64,000 nucleotides of DNA from Planctomycetota bacterium (GTDB taxonomy: Bacteria; Planctomycetota; Phycisphaerae; Sedimentisphaerales; Anaerobacaceae). Position numbers and translations under genes: made by a program. The notes below the pieces were generated by a model. The model did not search any database. It was not told where the DNA came from and saw only the letters and a program-made list of their open reading frames with translations. Shown here piece after piece: positions 8,840 to 17,505 of this stretch (position 1 is the first letter of the stretch; each line of letters opens with the position of its first letter). Where the stretch lies: contig VRUG01000014.1 of the NCBI GenBank assembly GCA_019456255.1, positions 1 to 64,000 of the forward strand, given 5' to 3'.

Positions 8840-9316
8840 TCAATATCCCTGATAAGAAGTCCATGTAATAGATTTATCGGTATCAGAGAAACCTCCCTGT
8901 CCATAATCTTTTTGTCCCCATGCAACGACAAGATTTAGCAGTTTGGGCGAATCAGCTATATCCTGAAACGAGAGAGTTATGAAAAAGTTAGCGTTGTTGG
9001 CATTAACCAAATAACTTCCAAGTAAGTCGGTAAGCTGTGCCGCTGGCTGATTTGAACTTGAAGATGTAATATCTAAATCCAAATTGAATTCATCAACTGG
9101 GTCAAAATCATCCCCGCTGCCTTGTCCTTTCCATGTCTCTAAGAAGACAATAGCCAATCTTCCCGCAGTAATATTGAGGTCAGACTTTCTTGCTTCTAGT
9201 GCGGTGAAATATTGGTAAGCCATGGTACCGGTGACAACGGTGAGTAGAATGACAATAGTTACCATTATTTCTACGAGCCCTACGCCCTTGTAATTATTAT
9301 TGTTTTTTTTCTTCAT
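8840..9316 (-). CDS. Minor pilin, PilV/GspI-like
   Basis: A 158-residue prepilin-like protein. After a basic leader (MKKKNNNNYKG) comes VGLVEIMVTIVILLTVVTGT, matching the prepilin pattern with glycine before the cut and glutamate at mature position 5. PilV/GspI-like proteins join the tip complex of minor pilins. The downstream minor pilin gene begins 25 nt after its stop codon. The gene is separated from the major pilin gene by 122 nt containing a perfect hairpin, so the minor pilins may be expressed at a lower level from the same transcript. Confidence 0.85.
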   Translation of the reverse strand: MKKKNNNNYKGVGLVEIMVTIVILLTVVTGTMAYQYFTALEARKSDLNITAGRLAIVFLETWKGQGSGDDFDPVDEFNLDLDITSSSSNQPAAQLTDLLGSYLVNANNANFFITLSFQDIADSPKLLNLVVAWGQKDYGQGGFSDTDKSITWTSYQGY

Positions 9317-9397
9317 TTTCTTTCACCAAATAATATTCTGAGCTGCCAAGAGCAGCGTAGTAATCTGCTGAAGTATTTTATTTCCCCCGTTGTATTA

Positions 9398-9425
9398 CCG
9401 CGAGAATCTTTCGAGATTCTCGCGG
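9398..9425 (-). terminator. 12-bp perfect hairpin just after the pilin gene
   Basis: CCGCGAGAATCT and its exact complement flank a 4-nt loop, starting 13 nt after the pilin stop codon. On the transcribed (minus) strand no run of T follows, so this is not a standard intrinsic terminator. It more likely acts as a 3'-end stabiliser or partial terminator that keeps pilin mRNA more abundant than the minor pilin message downstream. Confidence 0.6.
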
Positions 9426-9438
9426 CAGCAACGCAAAT

Positions 9439-9852
9439 TTACTCTGTTTCAGTCCACTCCCCTAAATGGTTCAACTGCACCTCCGAAGGTGTAGTTATGC
9501 CTGTAGGCGCAGTTACGGTAATCGTAAATTCCAGTGCCGGGTCCCCCGTGTCATCGTAGGTAGTTGTCCAGTCATAATCGCCGGAATCAAAATATGTTCC
9601 GGTCAGATCCGAAGAGGCAAAACCAAGCGCAGTAAGATCTGGTGATCCCGAACCATCATCGCCGTCAGGCCCTTTTTCCGCGAAATAGGCACGAATAGCG
9701 GTTCCAAGCGTCCCTGCCATTGCTTTTCCTTCCGACCACTTAGCTGCATCAATTCTGCCCCGCATGATAGGTATTGCCACAGCAGCCAAAATAGCCACAA
9801 TGAGAATTACCACCATAAGCTCAATCAATGTAAAACCTTTGTTCCAATTCAT
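9439..9852 (-). CDS. Major type IV pilin / GspG-like pseudopilin
   Basis: A 137-residue prepilin with a six-residue leader and a textbook site (MNWNKG/FTLIELMVVILIV), followed by the conserved helix AILAAVAIPIMRGRIDAAK. The short globular domain is acidic (KGPDGDDGSG, DSGDYDWTTTYDDTGD), and the Asp-rich loop resembles the calcium site of GspG pseudopilins. It lacks the C-terminal disulfide pair of typical PilA. A strong GGGGGT site precedes the ATG. The hairpin immediately downstream and the position between pilC and the minor pilins mark it as the main fibre subunit. Whether the fibre is a long pilus or a short pseudopilus is not decided by sequence, although the PilT gene favours a retractable pilus. 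Confidence 0.9.
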   Translation of the reverse strand: MNWNKGFTLIELMVVILIVAILAAVAIPIMRGRIDAAKWSEGKAMAGTLGTAIRAYFAEKGPDGDDGSGSPDLTALGFASSDLTGTYFDSGDYDWTTTYDDTGDPALEFTITVTAPTGITTPSEVQLNHLGEWTETE

Positions 9853-9937
9853 AATACTACCCCCAAAAATATGGTTAACATTACCGCCCCAAACGTTTTT
9901 CGACTAAATTAACATACTAATTAACCTTTTATTTGAA

Positions 9938-11149
9938 TTATTGGCGAACTTCTGAAATATTGAATATTGGGAGATACAGCGCCAAAACAACGATTAAAAC
10001 TATGCTTCCCACGGTAAGAATCAGTGTTGGTTCGAGAATACTCATTACTGTTGTGATCGTACTTTCGACTCTTCTCTCGTAATAGCTGTAGGTCTGGTCG
10101 AGTACGTTAGGCAATGCACCGCTTTCTTCTCCGACCTTTGTCATCTGGATAAGTACCTTGGGGAAAAATCCGCTTGCGGTCATGCTCTTGGATATTCCTG
10201 AGCCCCTTACGATGCTCTCTCTGGTGTAAAACATGGCATCTTTAATAACGGTGTTTCCACTCATATTTGAGAGAATCTCCAGTGCGTCGAGTACGGTGAC
10301 TCCTGCAGCGAGAAGAGTTGCAAATGTTTTGCAGAACATGGCTATAAAGGCCTGCTTTTTGACCTTTCCAATCAGAGGTATTTTAAGGACGATTTTGCTG
10401 ACTGTTATCGCTCCTCTTTTGGTTCTTGAGTAAAGAACTAATCCAACCATCACCAATACAAAGAACATCATGGCAAAGATGATGTTATTAGCTATGGCAT
10501 CGTAGACCCCCATAAATATCCTTGTAAATAGAGGAAGTTCGCCGCCTATAGTGTCAAATATCACTTTGAATCGTGGAATAATAAAAACCATAATGAAAAC
10601 AACGAGGAACACCACAAAAGTCAATACCAATATTGGATAAGCCATAGCGGTCTTTACTCTTCGAACCAGTTTGTCCCTGCTGTCATAATAACTTCCCAGA
10701 CGATTAAGGGTCTCCGGCAGAGCGCCTCCTGATTCTCCAGCCATTACGAGAGAGCAAAATAAATTATCAAAAACCTTTGGGAATCGCTTCATACTCGCGT
10801 GCAATGTAGACCCTTTTTGCATACTGTCCATGAGATGTGTAAGTACGGTCTGGAAATTTTTATTTTCACTGTCTTCTGCAATAGTCTCGATGGCAGAGAT
10901 AAGGGGGATTCCTCCCTCAATCATAGTGGCGAGTTGCCAGCAGAATGAAGACAACTCTGCAGCTTTGACCCTTCTGCCTTTAAAATGTCTTTTGGTTCCG
11001 ATTTTTTTAGAAGGCACCTGCCTTATTTCAACGGGTATAAGCCCCTGTTCCCGCAATATCATTGTCGCTTCATCTTCTGATTCCGCAGCAACAACTCCCT
11101 CTTTAATCTGCCCAGAGATATCTTTTGCGGAATATTTAAAATTAGACAT
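9938..11149 (-). CDS. pilC: Type IV pilus inner-membrane protein PilC/GspF
   Basis: A 403-residue polytopic platform protein of normal family length. It has two related GspF domains, each with the conserved pattern (FCWQLATMIEGGIPLISAIE and FCKTFATLLAAGVTVLDALE), and three transmembrane segments. The short N-terminal SPOR-like or cap region starts with FKYSAKDISGQIKEG. PilC sits at the base of the pilus and transmits PilB or PilT rotation to the pilin. It is preceded by pilT and followed by the pilin gene. Confidence 0.95.
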   Translation of the reverse strand: MSNFKYSAKDISGQIKEGVVAAESEDEATMILREQGLIPVEIRQVPSKKIGTKRHFKGRRVKAAELSSFCWQLATMIEGGIPLISAIETIAEDSENKNFQTVLTHLMDSMQKGSTLHASMKRFPKVFDNLFCSLVMAGESGGALPETLNRLGSYYDSRDKLVRRVKTAMAYPILVLTFVVFLVVFIMVFIIPRFKVIFDTIGGELPLFTRIFMGVYDAIANNIIFAMMFFVLVMVGLVLYSRTKRGAITVSKIVLKIPLIGKVKKQAFIAMFCKTFATLLAAGVTVLDALEILSNMSGNTVIKDAMFYTRESIVRGSGISKSMTASGFFPKVLIQMTKVGEESGALPNVLDQTYSYYERRVESTITTVMSILEPTLILTVGSIVLIVVLALYLPIFNISEVRQ

Positions 11150-11178
11150 TTCGTCCCCCAGTCAATTAATATTGATAT

Positions 11179-12237
11179 TTATTCAAGCATGACCTGAATT
11201 TGCAGCAAGTCAAGATTGGCCCAGTTTTCACTAATCATTTTTTTATCTACCAGTTCTCTAACGGCATCCTGCATGGTACACATTCCGAATTTTTTTCCTG
11301 ATTGTATAAGGCTATAGATTTCCTGTGTTCTGTTTTGTCTGATTAAGGCCCTGATGGCGGCAGTAACGACCATAATTTCGCATGATGCTATGAGGCTTTG
11401 CTCATCTATGCCTGGTATTAACTGCTGCCAGATGACCCCAGCAAGTGCCGATGCCAACTGCATTCTAATTTGATGATTTTTTTCTGGTGAGAACATGTCA
11501 ATCAATCTGCTTGCTGAGGCAATAGTTCCCCTCGTATGCAAAGTAGCCAACGTGAGATGCCCTGTTTCAGCAAGAGTCATTGCCGCCTGCGCCGATGCTC
11601 TGTCACGAATTTCACCGACAACAACAACATCCATTGACTGCCTAAGCACCCTTCTTAAAGCCTCTTCAAAACTTTTTGTATCGATACCAACTTCGCGTTG
11701 GTCTATTGTCGACAACATATTTTCATGTACGTATTCAATAGGGTCCTCAATGCTAATGATGTGACAATGTCTTACGCTGTTAATGTAATCAATCATTGAC
11801 GTGATAGTTGTACTTTTTCCGCTTCCTACGGGTCCGGTGATAAGTACCAGTCCCTGCTTTAGCATCGCCAATTTTCTAATGATTATTGGTAGTTTCAGCT
11901 GTTCAAATGATGGTATTTTATCTGGAATAATTCTCGCAGCCAGTGCCATAAATCCCTGTTGGAAATACATATTAACCCTGTATCGTCCGGTTCCGTCTAA
12001 GCACAAAGAAAAATCAAATTCCTTTTCTTCTTTAAAAGATTTAATTTGTTCCTGATTTAGTATAGATTGACATATCCTCTGGCTATCCTCGGGCGTTAAA
12101 TCGTCGGAACCAATCGGTACAAGTTCACCATAGATGCGTAGCTGTGGCGGCTTTGCAGTTGTAACGATTAAATCACTGGCGCCTTCTGTTTGTGCCAACT
12201 TTGTAAACAAATCTTCCGTATAAGCTCTGTCGTCCAT
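11179..12237 (-). CDS. pilT: Pilus retraction ATPase PilT
   Basis: A 352-residue hexameric secretion ATPase with Walker A GPVGSGKSTT, the Asp-box region (SIEDPIEYVHE), Walker B VVVVGEIRDR and the His-box GHLTLATLHTRG. The size and the N-terminal domain (AQTEGASDLIVTTAKPP) fit PilT rather than PilB. PilT drives pilus disassembly for twitching or DNA uptake. The ATG at 12237 has GAGG upstream; an in-frame GTG four codons earlier is less likely because it overlaps that site. Its presence argues that the locus makes retractable type IV pili and not only a type II secretion pseudopilus. Confidence 0.93.
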   Translation of the reverse strand: MDDRAYTEDLFTKLAQTEGASDLIVTTAKPPQLRIYGELVPIGSDDLTPEDSQRICQSILNQEQIKSFKEEKEFDFSLCLDGTGRYRVNMYFQQGFMALAARIIPDKIPSFEQLKLPIIIRKLAMLKQGLVLITGPVGSGKSTTITSMIDYINSVRHCHIISIEDPIEYVHENMLSTIDQREVGIDTKSFEEALRRVLRQSMDVVVVGEIRDRASAQAAMTLAETGHLTLATLHTRGTIASASRLIDMFSPEKNHQIRMQLASALAGVIWQQLIPGIDEQSLIASCEIMVVTAAIRALIRQNRTQEIYSLIQSGKKFGMCTMQDAVRELVDKKMISENWANLDLLQIQVMLE

Positions 12238-12255
12238 AATAAACCTCACAAAAAG

Positions 12256-14031
12256 TCAGACAATATTTTCCGCAAAAGTTATATTGATAACTTCCTCCGG
12301 GGTTGTAAGCCCCTGCATAATTTTTTTAATTCCGCTATCGAGTAGGCTTTCGTATCCGCTATCTCTTGCCATAGCTCTAATATCGGCCTCACTTTGCCCC
12401 TCTATAACGGCTTTTCGTATATCATGACTCATGACAAGAAACTCAAATATTGGAAGCCTTCCCGAATATCCTGTTTCGCTGCAAAGCCCGCATCCTTTAC
12501 CGTGGAAAAATTTCATATTTTTAGCCTTTGCATAGTCAATTCCGAGACATTTGCAGGTCTGCTCGTCAACATCCAGAGGCTCTTTACAATGGTCGCAGAT
12601 TTTTCGGACGAGTCTCTGTGCAACGACGAGATTCAGAGTTGATGCGAGTAGGTAACGGTCGACTCCCATATATGCCATTCGTGTTAGTGCGCTTGGCGCA
12701 TCGTTAGTATGAAAAGTGCTCAGGACGAGATGTCCGGTCAGTGAAGCTTTTATGGCAATTTCAATTGTTTCCTTGTCACGAATTTCACCGATGAAAATAA
12801 TATCGGGGTCCTGTCTTAAAATGGCTCTTAGTGATACTGCAAAGTCGAGTGTGATTTCAGGTTTGACCTGTATCTGATTAATTCCCTGCAAACGATATTC
12901 AACGGGGTCCTCTACGGTAGTAATATTTTTTTTCGGGTCCTTTAGGTAATTGAGCGCTGAGTATAGTGTGGTACTTTTACCGCTTCCTGTAGGCCCTGTG
13001 ACAATAACTATTCCATGTGGCTGAGATAAGATAGTTTTTAATTTTTCAAGTAGTTCCGGTTCAAAACCTAAGCTGTTAATATCATGACTGACTGCGGCTT
13101 TATCGAGGATACGCATAACAATTTTCTCGCCATAAATAATTGGTATCACTGAAGCTCTGACATCGATTTCTCTTCCCGGCGCTTTAATTTTAAATCTCCC
13201 ATCCTGTGGAAGTCTTCTTTCAGCGATATTCATTTGGGACAAGATTTTGAGACGTGTAATGACACCTGAATACATTTTTCTTGGCGGTGGAACCATCTCC
13301 CTCAGTACTCCATCGACCCTCATTCTAATAGACATTGCATTTTCCTGCGGCTCGATATGTATATCACTAGCCCTGCTTTTAACGGCCTGACTTAAAAGCA
13401 GATTTACAAACCTAATGACCGGTGCCTTTACGGCTTCTTTTTGTACCTCAATATTTGCTTCTGCAAGGTCCTCATATTCGGTTTCCAGCGGCGCAAACTC
13501 CTCCTCTTCTTCCGTACCAAGTTCGCTTTTCACTAAATCCCTTAAGTGCTCTTCCTCTATATATGAGCCATGATATACAGCTTCTCGTGCTTTCTTTATA
13601 TTTTTACCGGAACTTATAACGGGACAAATATCTCGTTTTGTTTTCGATGTCACTATATCTTTTGCAACCAAGTCCGTTGGGTCGACCATGACGAGTATTA
13701 TCTTTCCCTCTTTTTCTCCAATGGCGACAATATTAAATCGTTCTGCGATACCTTCCGGTATTAGCCTTCCAATTTTAAGATTTATTTTCGAGACATCGTC
13801 TAAAGAGACATAATCAATGGAAAGGTATTTTCCAAATTCGGCAGCAATTTCGTTAGCGTCCACTTTTCGCTGTGATTCAAGTGCGTCGATAAAACTCAAA
13901 TCTTTGTGTTTCTCACTCAATGCCCTGTCAAGGCAGTGCTGGTCAATCAATCTATTGTCAACTAACCACTCCCCAAAGGACAATTCTTTTTTCAGCTTAG
14001 CAGTTTCCTGAGCCACTTGTAAATCCCCCAT
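12256..14031 (-). CDS. pilB: Pilus extension ATPase PilB/GspE
   Basis: A 591-residue assembly ATPase. It has an N-terminal MshEN-type domain (about residues 15-170), a linker, and a catalytic domain with Walker A GPTGSGKSTT, Asp-box TTVEDPVEYRL, Walker B IIFIGEIRDKET and His-box GHLVLSTFHTND. It keeps the two CxxC pairs (CDHC and CGLC) that bind zinc in GspE/PilB. MshEN domains bind cyclic-di-GMP in some homologues, so second-messenger control is possible. The ATG at 14031 is chosen over a TTG two codons upstream. The response regulator gene lies just upstream. Confidence 0.94.
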   Translation of the reverse strand: MGDLQVAQETAKLKKELSFGEWLVDNRLIDQHCLDRALSEKHKDLSFIDALESQRKVDANEIAAEFGKYLSIDYVSLDDVSKINLKIGRLIPEGIAERFNIVAIGEKEGKIILVMVDPTDLVAKDIVTSKTKRDICPVISSGKNIKKAREAVYHGSYIEEEHLRDLVKSELGTEEEEEFAPLETEYEDLAEANIEVQKEAVKAPVIRFVNLLLSQAVKSRASDIHIEPQENAMSIRMRVDGVLREMVPPPRKMYSGVITRLKILSQMNIAERRLPQDGRFKIKAPGREIDVRASVIPIIYGEKIVMRILDKAAVSHDINSLGFEPELLEKLKTILSQPHGIVIVTGPTGSGKSTTLYSALNYLKDPKKNITTVEDPVEYRLQGINQIQVKPEITLDFAVSLRAILRQDPDIIFIGEIRDKETIEIAIKASLTGHLVLSTFHTNDAPSALTRMAYMGVDRYLLASTLNLVVAQRLVRKICDHCKEPLDVDEQTCKCLGIDYAKAKNMKFFHGKGCGLCSETGYSGRLPIFEFLVMSHDIRKAVIEGQSEADIRAMARDSGYESLLDSGIKKIMQGLTTPEEVINITFAENIV

Positions 14032-14063
14032 GTACAACTTTGTCTATAAACGTTTCGCTAAAA

Positions 14064-14456
14064 TCAGTATTTATCTGAGCCGGCTTTTTGTTCCACAAAG
14101 AACTCAATACTTTCGAGCAGCTGTTCCTGCGAAAACGGTTTTGTAATATAATCATAGGCTCCGACTTCATGTCCCTTATACATATCCGATGCCATTCCTT
14201 TTGCCGATACCATTATAATAGCGACATTTTTCATTTCCGGGATTTCTCTAATTTTTAGACATGTCTCATAACCATCAAGTCCGGGCATCATAATATCGAG
14301 TAGTATCACCTCCGGTTTGAAGTCTTTCAAGATTTCCATGGCCTGTTCTCCCGAGGTGGCTATTTTCAATTCATAATCATCGGATAATATTTCCTCAACA
14401 ATCTCATTGTTTGAGACATTATCATCTACGGCCAGTACTTTTCGTTTTTCAGACAT
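14064..14456 (-). CDS. Single-domain response regulator
   Basis: A 130-residue CheY-like receiver with nothing attached. It has the acidic pair Asp11-Asp12 (LAVDDN), phospho-acceptor Asp54 (VILLDIMMPG), a switch serine in IIMVSAKG and Lys in YDYITKPFS. A good AGAGGGA site precedes the ATG at 14456. It lies between two histidine kinase genes and pilB, so it is the probable target of one or both kinases. With no output domain it must act by binding a partner, plausibly a pilus motor component; this is inference from the neighbourhood. Confidence 0.9.
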   Translation of the reverse strand: MSEKRKVLAVDDNVSNNEIVEEILSDDYELKIATSGEQAMEILKDFKPEVILLDIMMPGLDGYETCLKIREIPEMKNVAIIMVSAKGMASDMYKGHEVGAYDYITKPFSQEQLLESIEFFVEQKAGSDKY

Positions 14457-14525
14457 TTTCAATTCCCTCTCTTAATTTATTTTGCTTTTGCGGTACTTAT
14501 ATTTTGGCTAAATTCAGCCTCCTCC

Positions 14526-17393
14526 TTAATTTGAATTTTCGGCATTAACAAGTTGCGGCATTTGTTTTGGCGTTTTTTCCTGCGTAATCGGTATTTCAAA
14601 TGTAAACAAGGCGCCTCCTTCATTTGTATTATCGGCCCAAATTCTGCCGTTATGCCCATCGATAATATTTTGACATATTGCCAATCCGAGTCCTGTTCCT
14701 CCGGCACCGGTGCTTGTTTTGCTGGACTGTACAAACTTGTCAAAGACATCTTCCAACTCATCGGCAGGTATGCCGTGTCCCTGATCACTAAGACTGACTT
14801 GAATGGATTCTTCTGTTTTGTTCACTTGGATCGTGATGGTTCCATTCTCCGGGGAATACTTAATTGCATTACTTAGAAGGTTTCTGATTACCTGTTTTAT
14901 TTTTTCGACGTCAAGTGTGACTTGTTCGGCAATCTGCCCAGGATTGAACTGAATGTTAAGCGTTTGTTTTTCTATTATAGCAGAGGACTCTTCGATAACC
15001 GAAGCGATTAATTCATCAATTTTTGCAGATACGAAATCAAATTTTGTACTTTTAGCTTCCATCTTGGCAAGGTCAAGCAAGTCGTCTAAAAGCCACATGA
15101 GTATTTTTCCATTTATTTTTATTTTTTGAAAATAGCTTAGTAGTTTTTGCGAAGACACCTCATCGATTTTCTTAGTACCGAAATCAGCGAAGCTTAAGAT
15201 ACCATGGAGCGGTGTTCTCAATTCATGAGACATATTAGCAAGAAATTCGCTTTTAGCTTCATTTGCAGTTTCTGCCAGTCCTGCGCGATGTGATTCTAAG
15301 ACAAGTTTTTCGTGCGTTTCCTCTAATTTTTTCTCAGCTTGCATCCGTAATGTAATATCAGTAACAAAAGCTACCGCAATTATACCCTGTTCAGATTTAG
15401 ATGTACTTAAACCCACCTCGACAGGAAATTCTTTCCCGTCTTTACGTCTTGCCAACAGGTTCCTGTCTGCTCCCATAGCTCTTGGTTTGGGGTCAGAGAA
15501 GAATTTTTCCCGATGGCTTGGATGTATCATTTTTAGCGATTCCGGCAGCAGCATTTCGATTTTTTTGCCTATCAACTCGTCAATCTTGTATCCGAAAATT
15601 CGTTCTGTCATATCATTGGCAAAAATAATGTTCCCTTCCCTGTTGATAGCGACAATTCCCACGGGGCTTGCCTGGAGCAGTGTCCTTGCCTTGTTTTCAC
15701 TTGTCCTTAAAGCGTTTTCGGTTTCTATCCGCTTTGTGACATCTTCTGTTACTGCAATAAAATATTTAATTTCGCCGTGGTCATCTTTAACCGGCGTTAT
15801 AGTCATTTCTTCGTGGTAGAAGGTGCCGTTTTTTCTTTTGTTAATCAGAACTCCCCTCCAGACATTCCCTGAAATAATGGTGGTCCACAAATCCTGGTAC
15901 ATCTTTTGGTCGGTCCTTCCGCTTTTAAGGAAACGCGGATTTTCCCCGATCACCTCATTAGAATCGTAGCCTGTAATTTTAGTGAAAGCTTCATTGGTCC
16001 ACAGGATATTTGCGTCTTCATCCGTAACAAAGATAGAGTTTGCGGCAGCTTTTAAGGCATTGTCTCTCAGCATAAGTTCACTGACAGCGGCATCTCGCTC
16101 AGAAATCCGTTGTTTCAATTTTACTTCGCTGGCTTGCAACTGTTGATTAGTCGTTTTTAGCTGTTGTTCGCCTGCTCTGAGTTGCTGATTAGCGGCGTTG
16201 ATAGCATCTGTCCTGTTTCGCAGCTCCTCGGTCATTTTATTAAATGAGTCCGCTAATACCCCCAATTCATCTTTGCTGCCAAGTTCAATCTTGTGAGTTA
16301 GATCGCCATCTCTTATTCTTTTTGTTCCATTCTGCAAAACATTAATCGGTTTTATAATCGACCTGCCCATTAAAAACGCAAAAATAAGACTTAAAGATAC
16401 ACCAATGCCTCCTACCATAAAACTGACAAGATTAGCCCACTCTACACTGTGTTGTGAATCTGAAAGTTCCTGTTCAATATCCTTTGCCAGACTGTCGACA
16501 AATTCATCAATCACATCTCTCAAGCGGTCTATAATCTTTTTCCCTGTCTCTCTGGCAAGCAACTCAGCAATATCGTCCATAGACTGTGGATTTTCCTCAT
16601 AATCCACTCTTGCCTGAATCTCAGGTTTTGCTGCCTTATTCAGCCATTCTTCATACAGGTTTTTTATGACCGACAAATTTTCCAGATTAGGCTCATCAAA
16701 AGCCAGCATAACTTCTAACTGTTTAACATGTTTATCAAAGTTCAACTGTCCCTCGTAATAAGGCTCAAGAAATTGGTTTTTACCTGTAAGCAGAAAACCC
16801 CGTTGCCCTGTTTCACTATCCACCACATCCTTACTTATCTGTATAAGTAAAATCAACTCATCCTTTTTGTCATCGGCTCTAAGTTCGGTAGACATAATGT
16901 CTACAGCAGTTCTGATATTATCCAGTATTTGCTTTCCTGTCCCCTCGCTGATGAGGAGGTTAATTGTTTTCAATGAAACCCTGGCTTCATTTACCTGCCT
17001 CCTTGCCTGTATTTCCGGTTCTCCTGCGGCTCCAAGCCATTTATACCGCAGATGCTCAATCTGTTCCAAAGCCTTCAAGTGTTGGGGCCTATCCGAAAGA
17101 TCTTTTCGCAAACACACAAGTAAATCGTCAAATTCTTTATTGGCCTGATTGAATGGCTCTAAAAATGATTCTTTGCCTGTAATAATAAACCCGCGTTGCC
17201 CTGTCTCCATATCTACAATAAGCTTGCCAAGCTTCTGCGACTCACTTATAATACCTCCGGTGTCATGAACTACTACTCTAAAAGTTTTCATAACATCTCT
17301 CGAATTCATCACAAGAAGTGATGTAGAGATAATAAATAAAATTAGAAAGAAACCGCATAAAGTGACTATCTTTGATTTGATAGTATATCGCAT
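14526..17393 (-). CDS. Sensor histidine kinase with two CHASE3 domains, HAMP and two PAS domains
   Basis: A 955-residue membrane kinase. A transmembrane segment (about 10-30) leads into two tandem CHASE3-type sensor domains, each with the same signature (DMETGQRGFIITGK and DSETGQRGFLLTGK). A second transmembrane segment (SFMVGGIGVSLSLIFAFLMG), HAMP, a short coiled coil and two PAS domains with PAC-like tails follow. HisKA has its phosphorylated His near residue 725 (FLANMSHELRTPLHG), and HATPase has N box NLLSNAIKYSPENG and G boxes DQGHGIP and GTGLGLAI. Tandem CHASE3 domains are less common than one and imply a periplasmic signal. The response regulator gene is 69 nt downstream. Confidence 0.92.
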   Translation of the reverse strand: MRYTIKSKIVTLCGFFLILFIISTSLLVMNSRDVMKTFRVVVHDTGGIISESQKLGKLIVDMETGQRGFIITGKESFLEPFNQANKEFDDLLVCLRKDLSDRPQHLKALEQIEHLRYKWLGAAGEPEIQARRQVNEARVSLKTINLLISEGTGKQILDNIRTAVDIMSTELRADDKKDELILLIQISKDVVDSETGQRGFLLTGKNQFLEPYYEGQLNFDKHVKQLEVMLAFDEPNLENLSVIKNLYEEWLNKAAKPEIQARVDYEENPQSMDDIAELLARETGKKIIDRLRDVIDEFVDSLAKDIEQELSDSQHSVEWANLVSFMVGGIGVSLSLIFAFLMGRSIIKPINVLQNGTKRIRDGDLTHKIELGSKDELGVLADSFNKMTEELRNRTDAINAANQQLRAGEQQLKTTNQQLQASEVKLKQRISERDAAVSELMLRDNALKAAANSIFVTDEDANILWTNEAFTKITGYDSNEVIGENPRFLKSGRTDQKMYQDLWTTIISGNVWRGVLINKRKNGTFYHEEMTITPVKDDHGEIKYFIAVTEDVTKRIETENALRTSENKARTLLQASPVGIVAINREGNIIFANDMTERIFGYKIDELIGKKIEMLLPESLKMIHPSHREKFFSDPKPRAMGADRNLLARRKDGKEFPVEVGLSTSKSEQGIIAVAFVTDITLRMQAEKKLEETHEKLVLESHRAGLAETANEAKSEFLANMSHELRTPLHGILSFADFGTKKIDEVSSQKLLSYFQKIKINGKILMWLLDDLLDLAKMEAKSTKFDFVSAKIDELIASVIEESSAIIEKQTLNIQFNPGQIAEQVTLDVEKIKQVIRNLLSNAIKYSPENGTITIQVNKTEESIQVSLSDQGHGIPADELEDVFDKFVQSSKTSTGAGGTGLGLAICQNIIDGHNGRIWADNTNEGGALFTFEIPITQEKTPKQMPQLVNAENSN

Positions 17394-17505
17394 AACTTAA
17401 ACCCTAATTTTAGTAATTACCGCTTTGTTATCTTTTTGACTCTTTTCTTCAAATCTTTCTGCATTTCGAAATCAATCATATTTTAATTACCTGGTCGTTT
17501 ATTTT

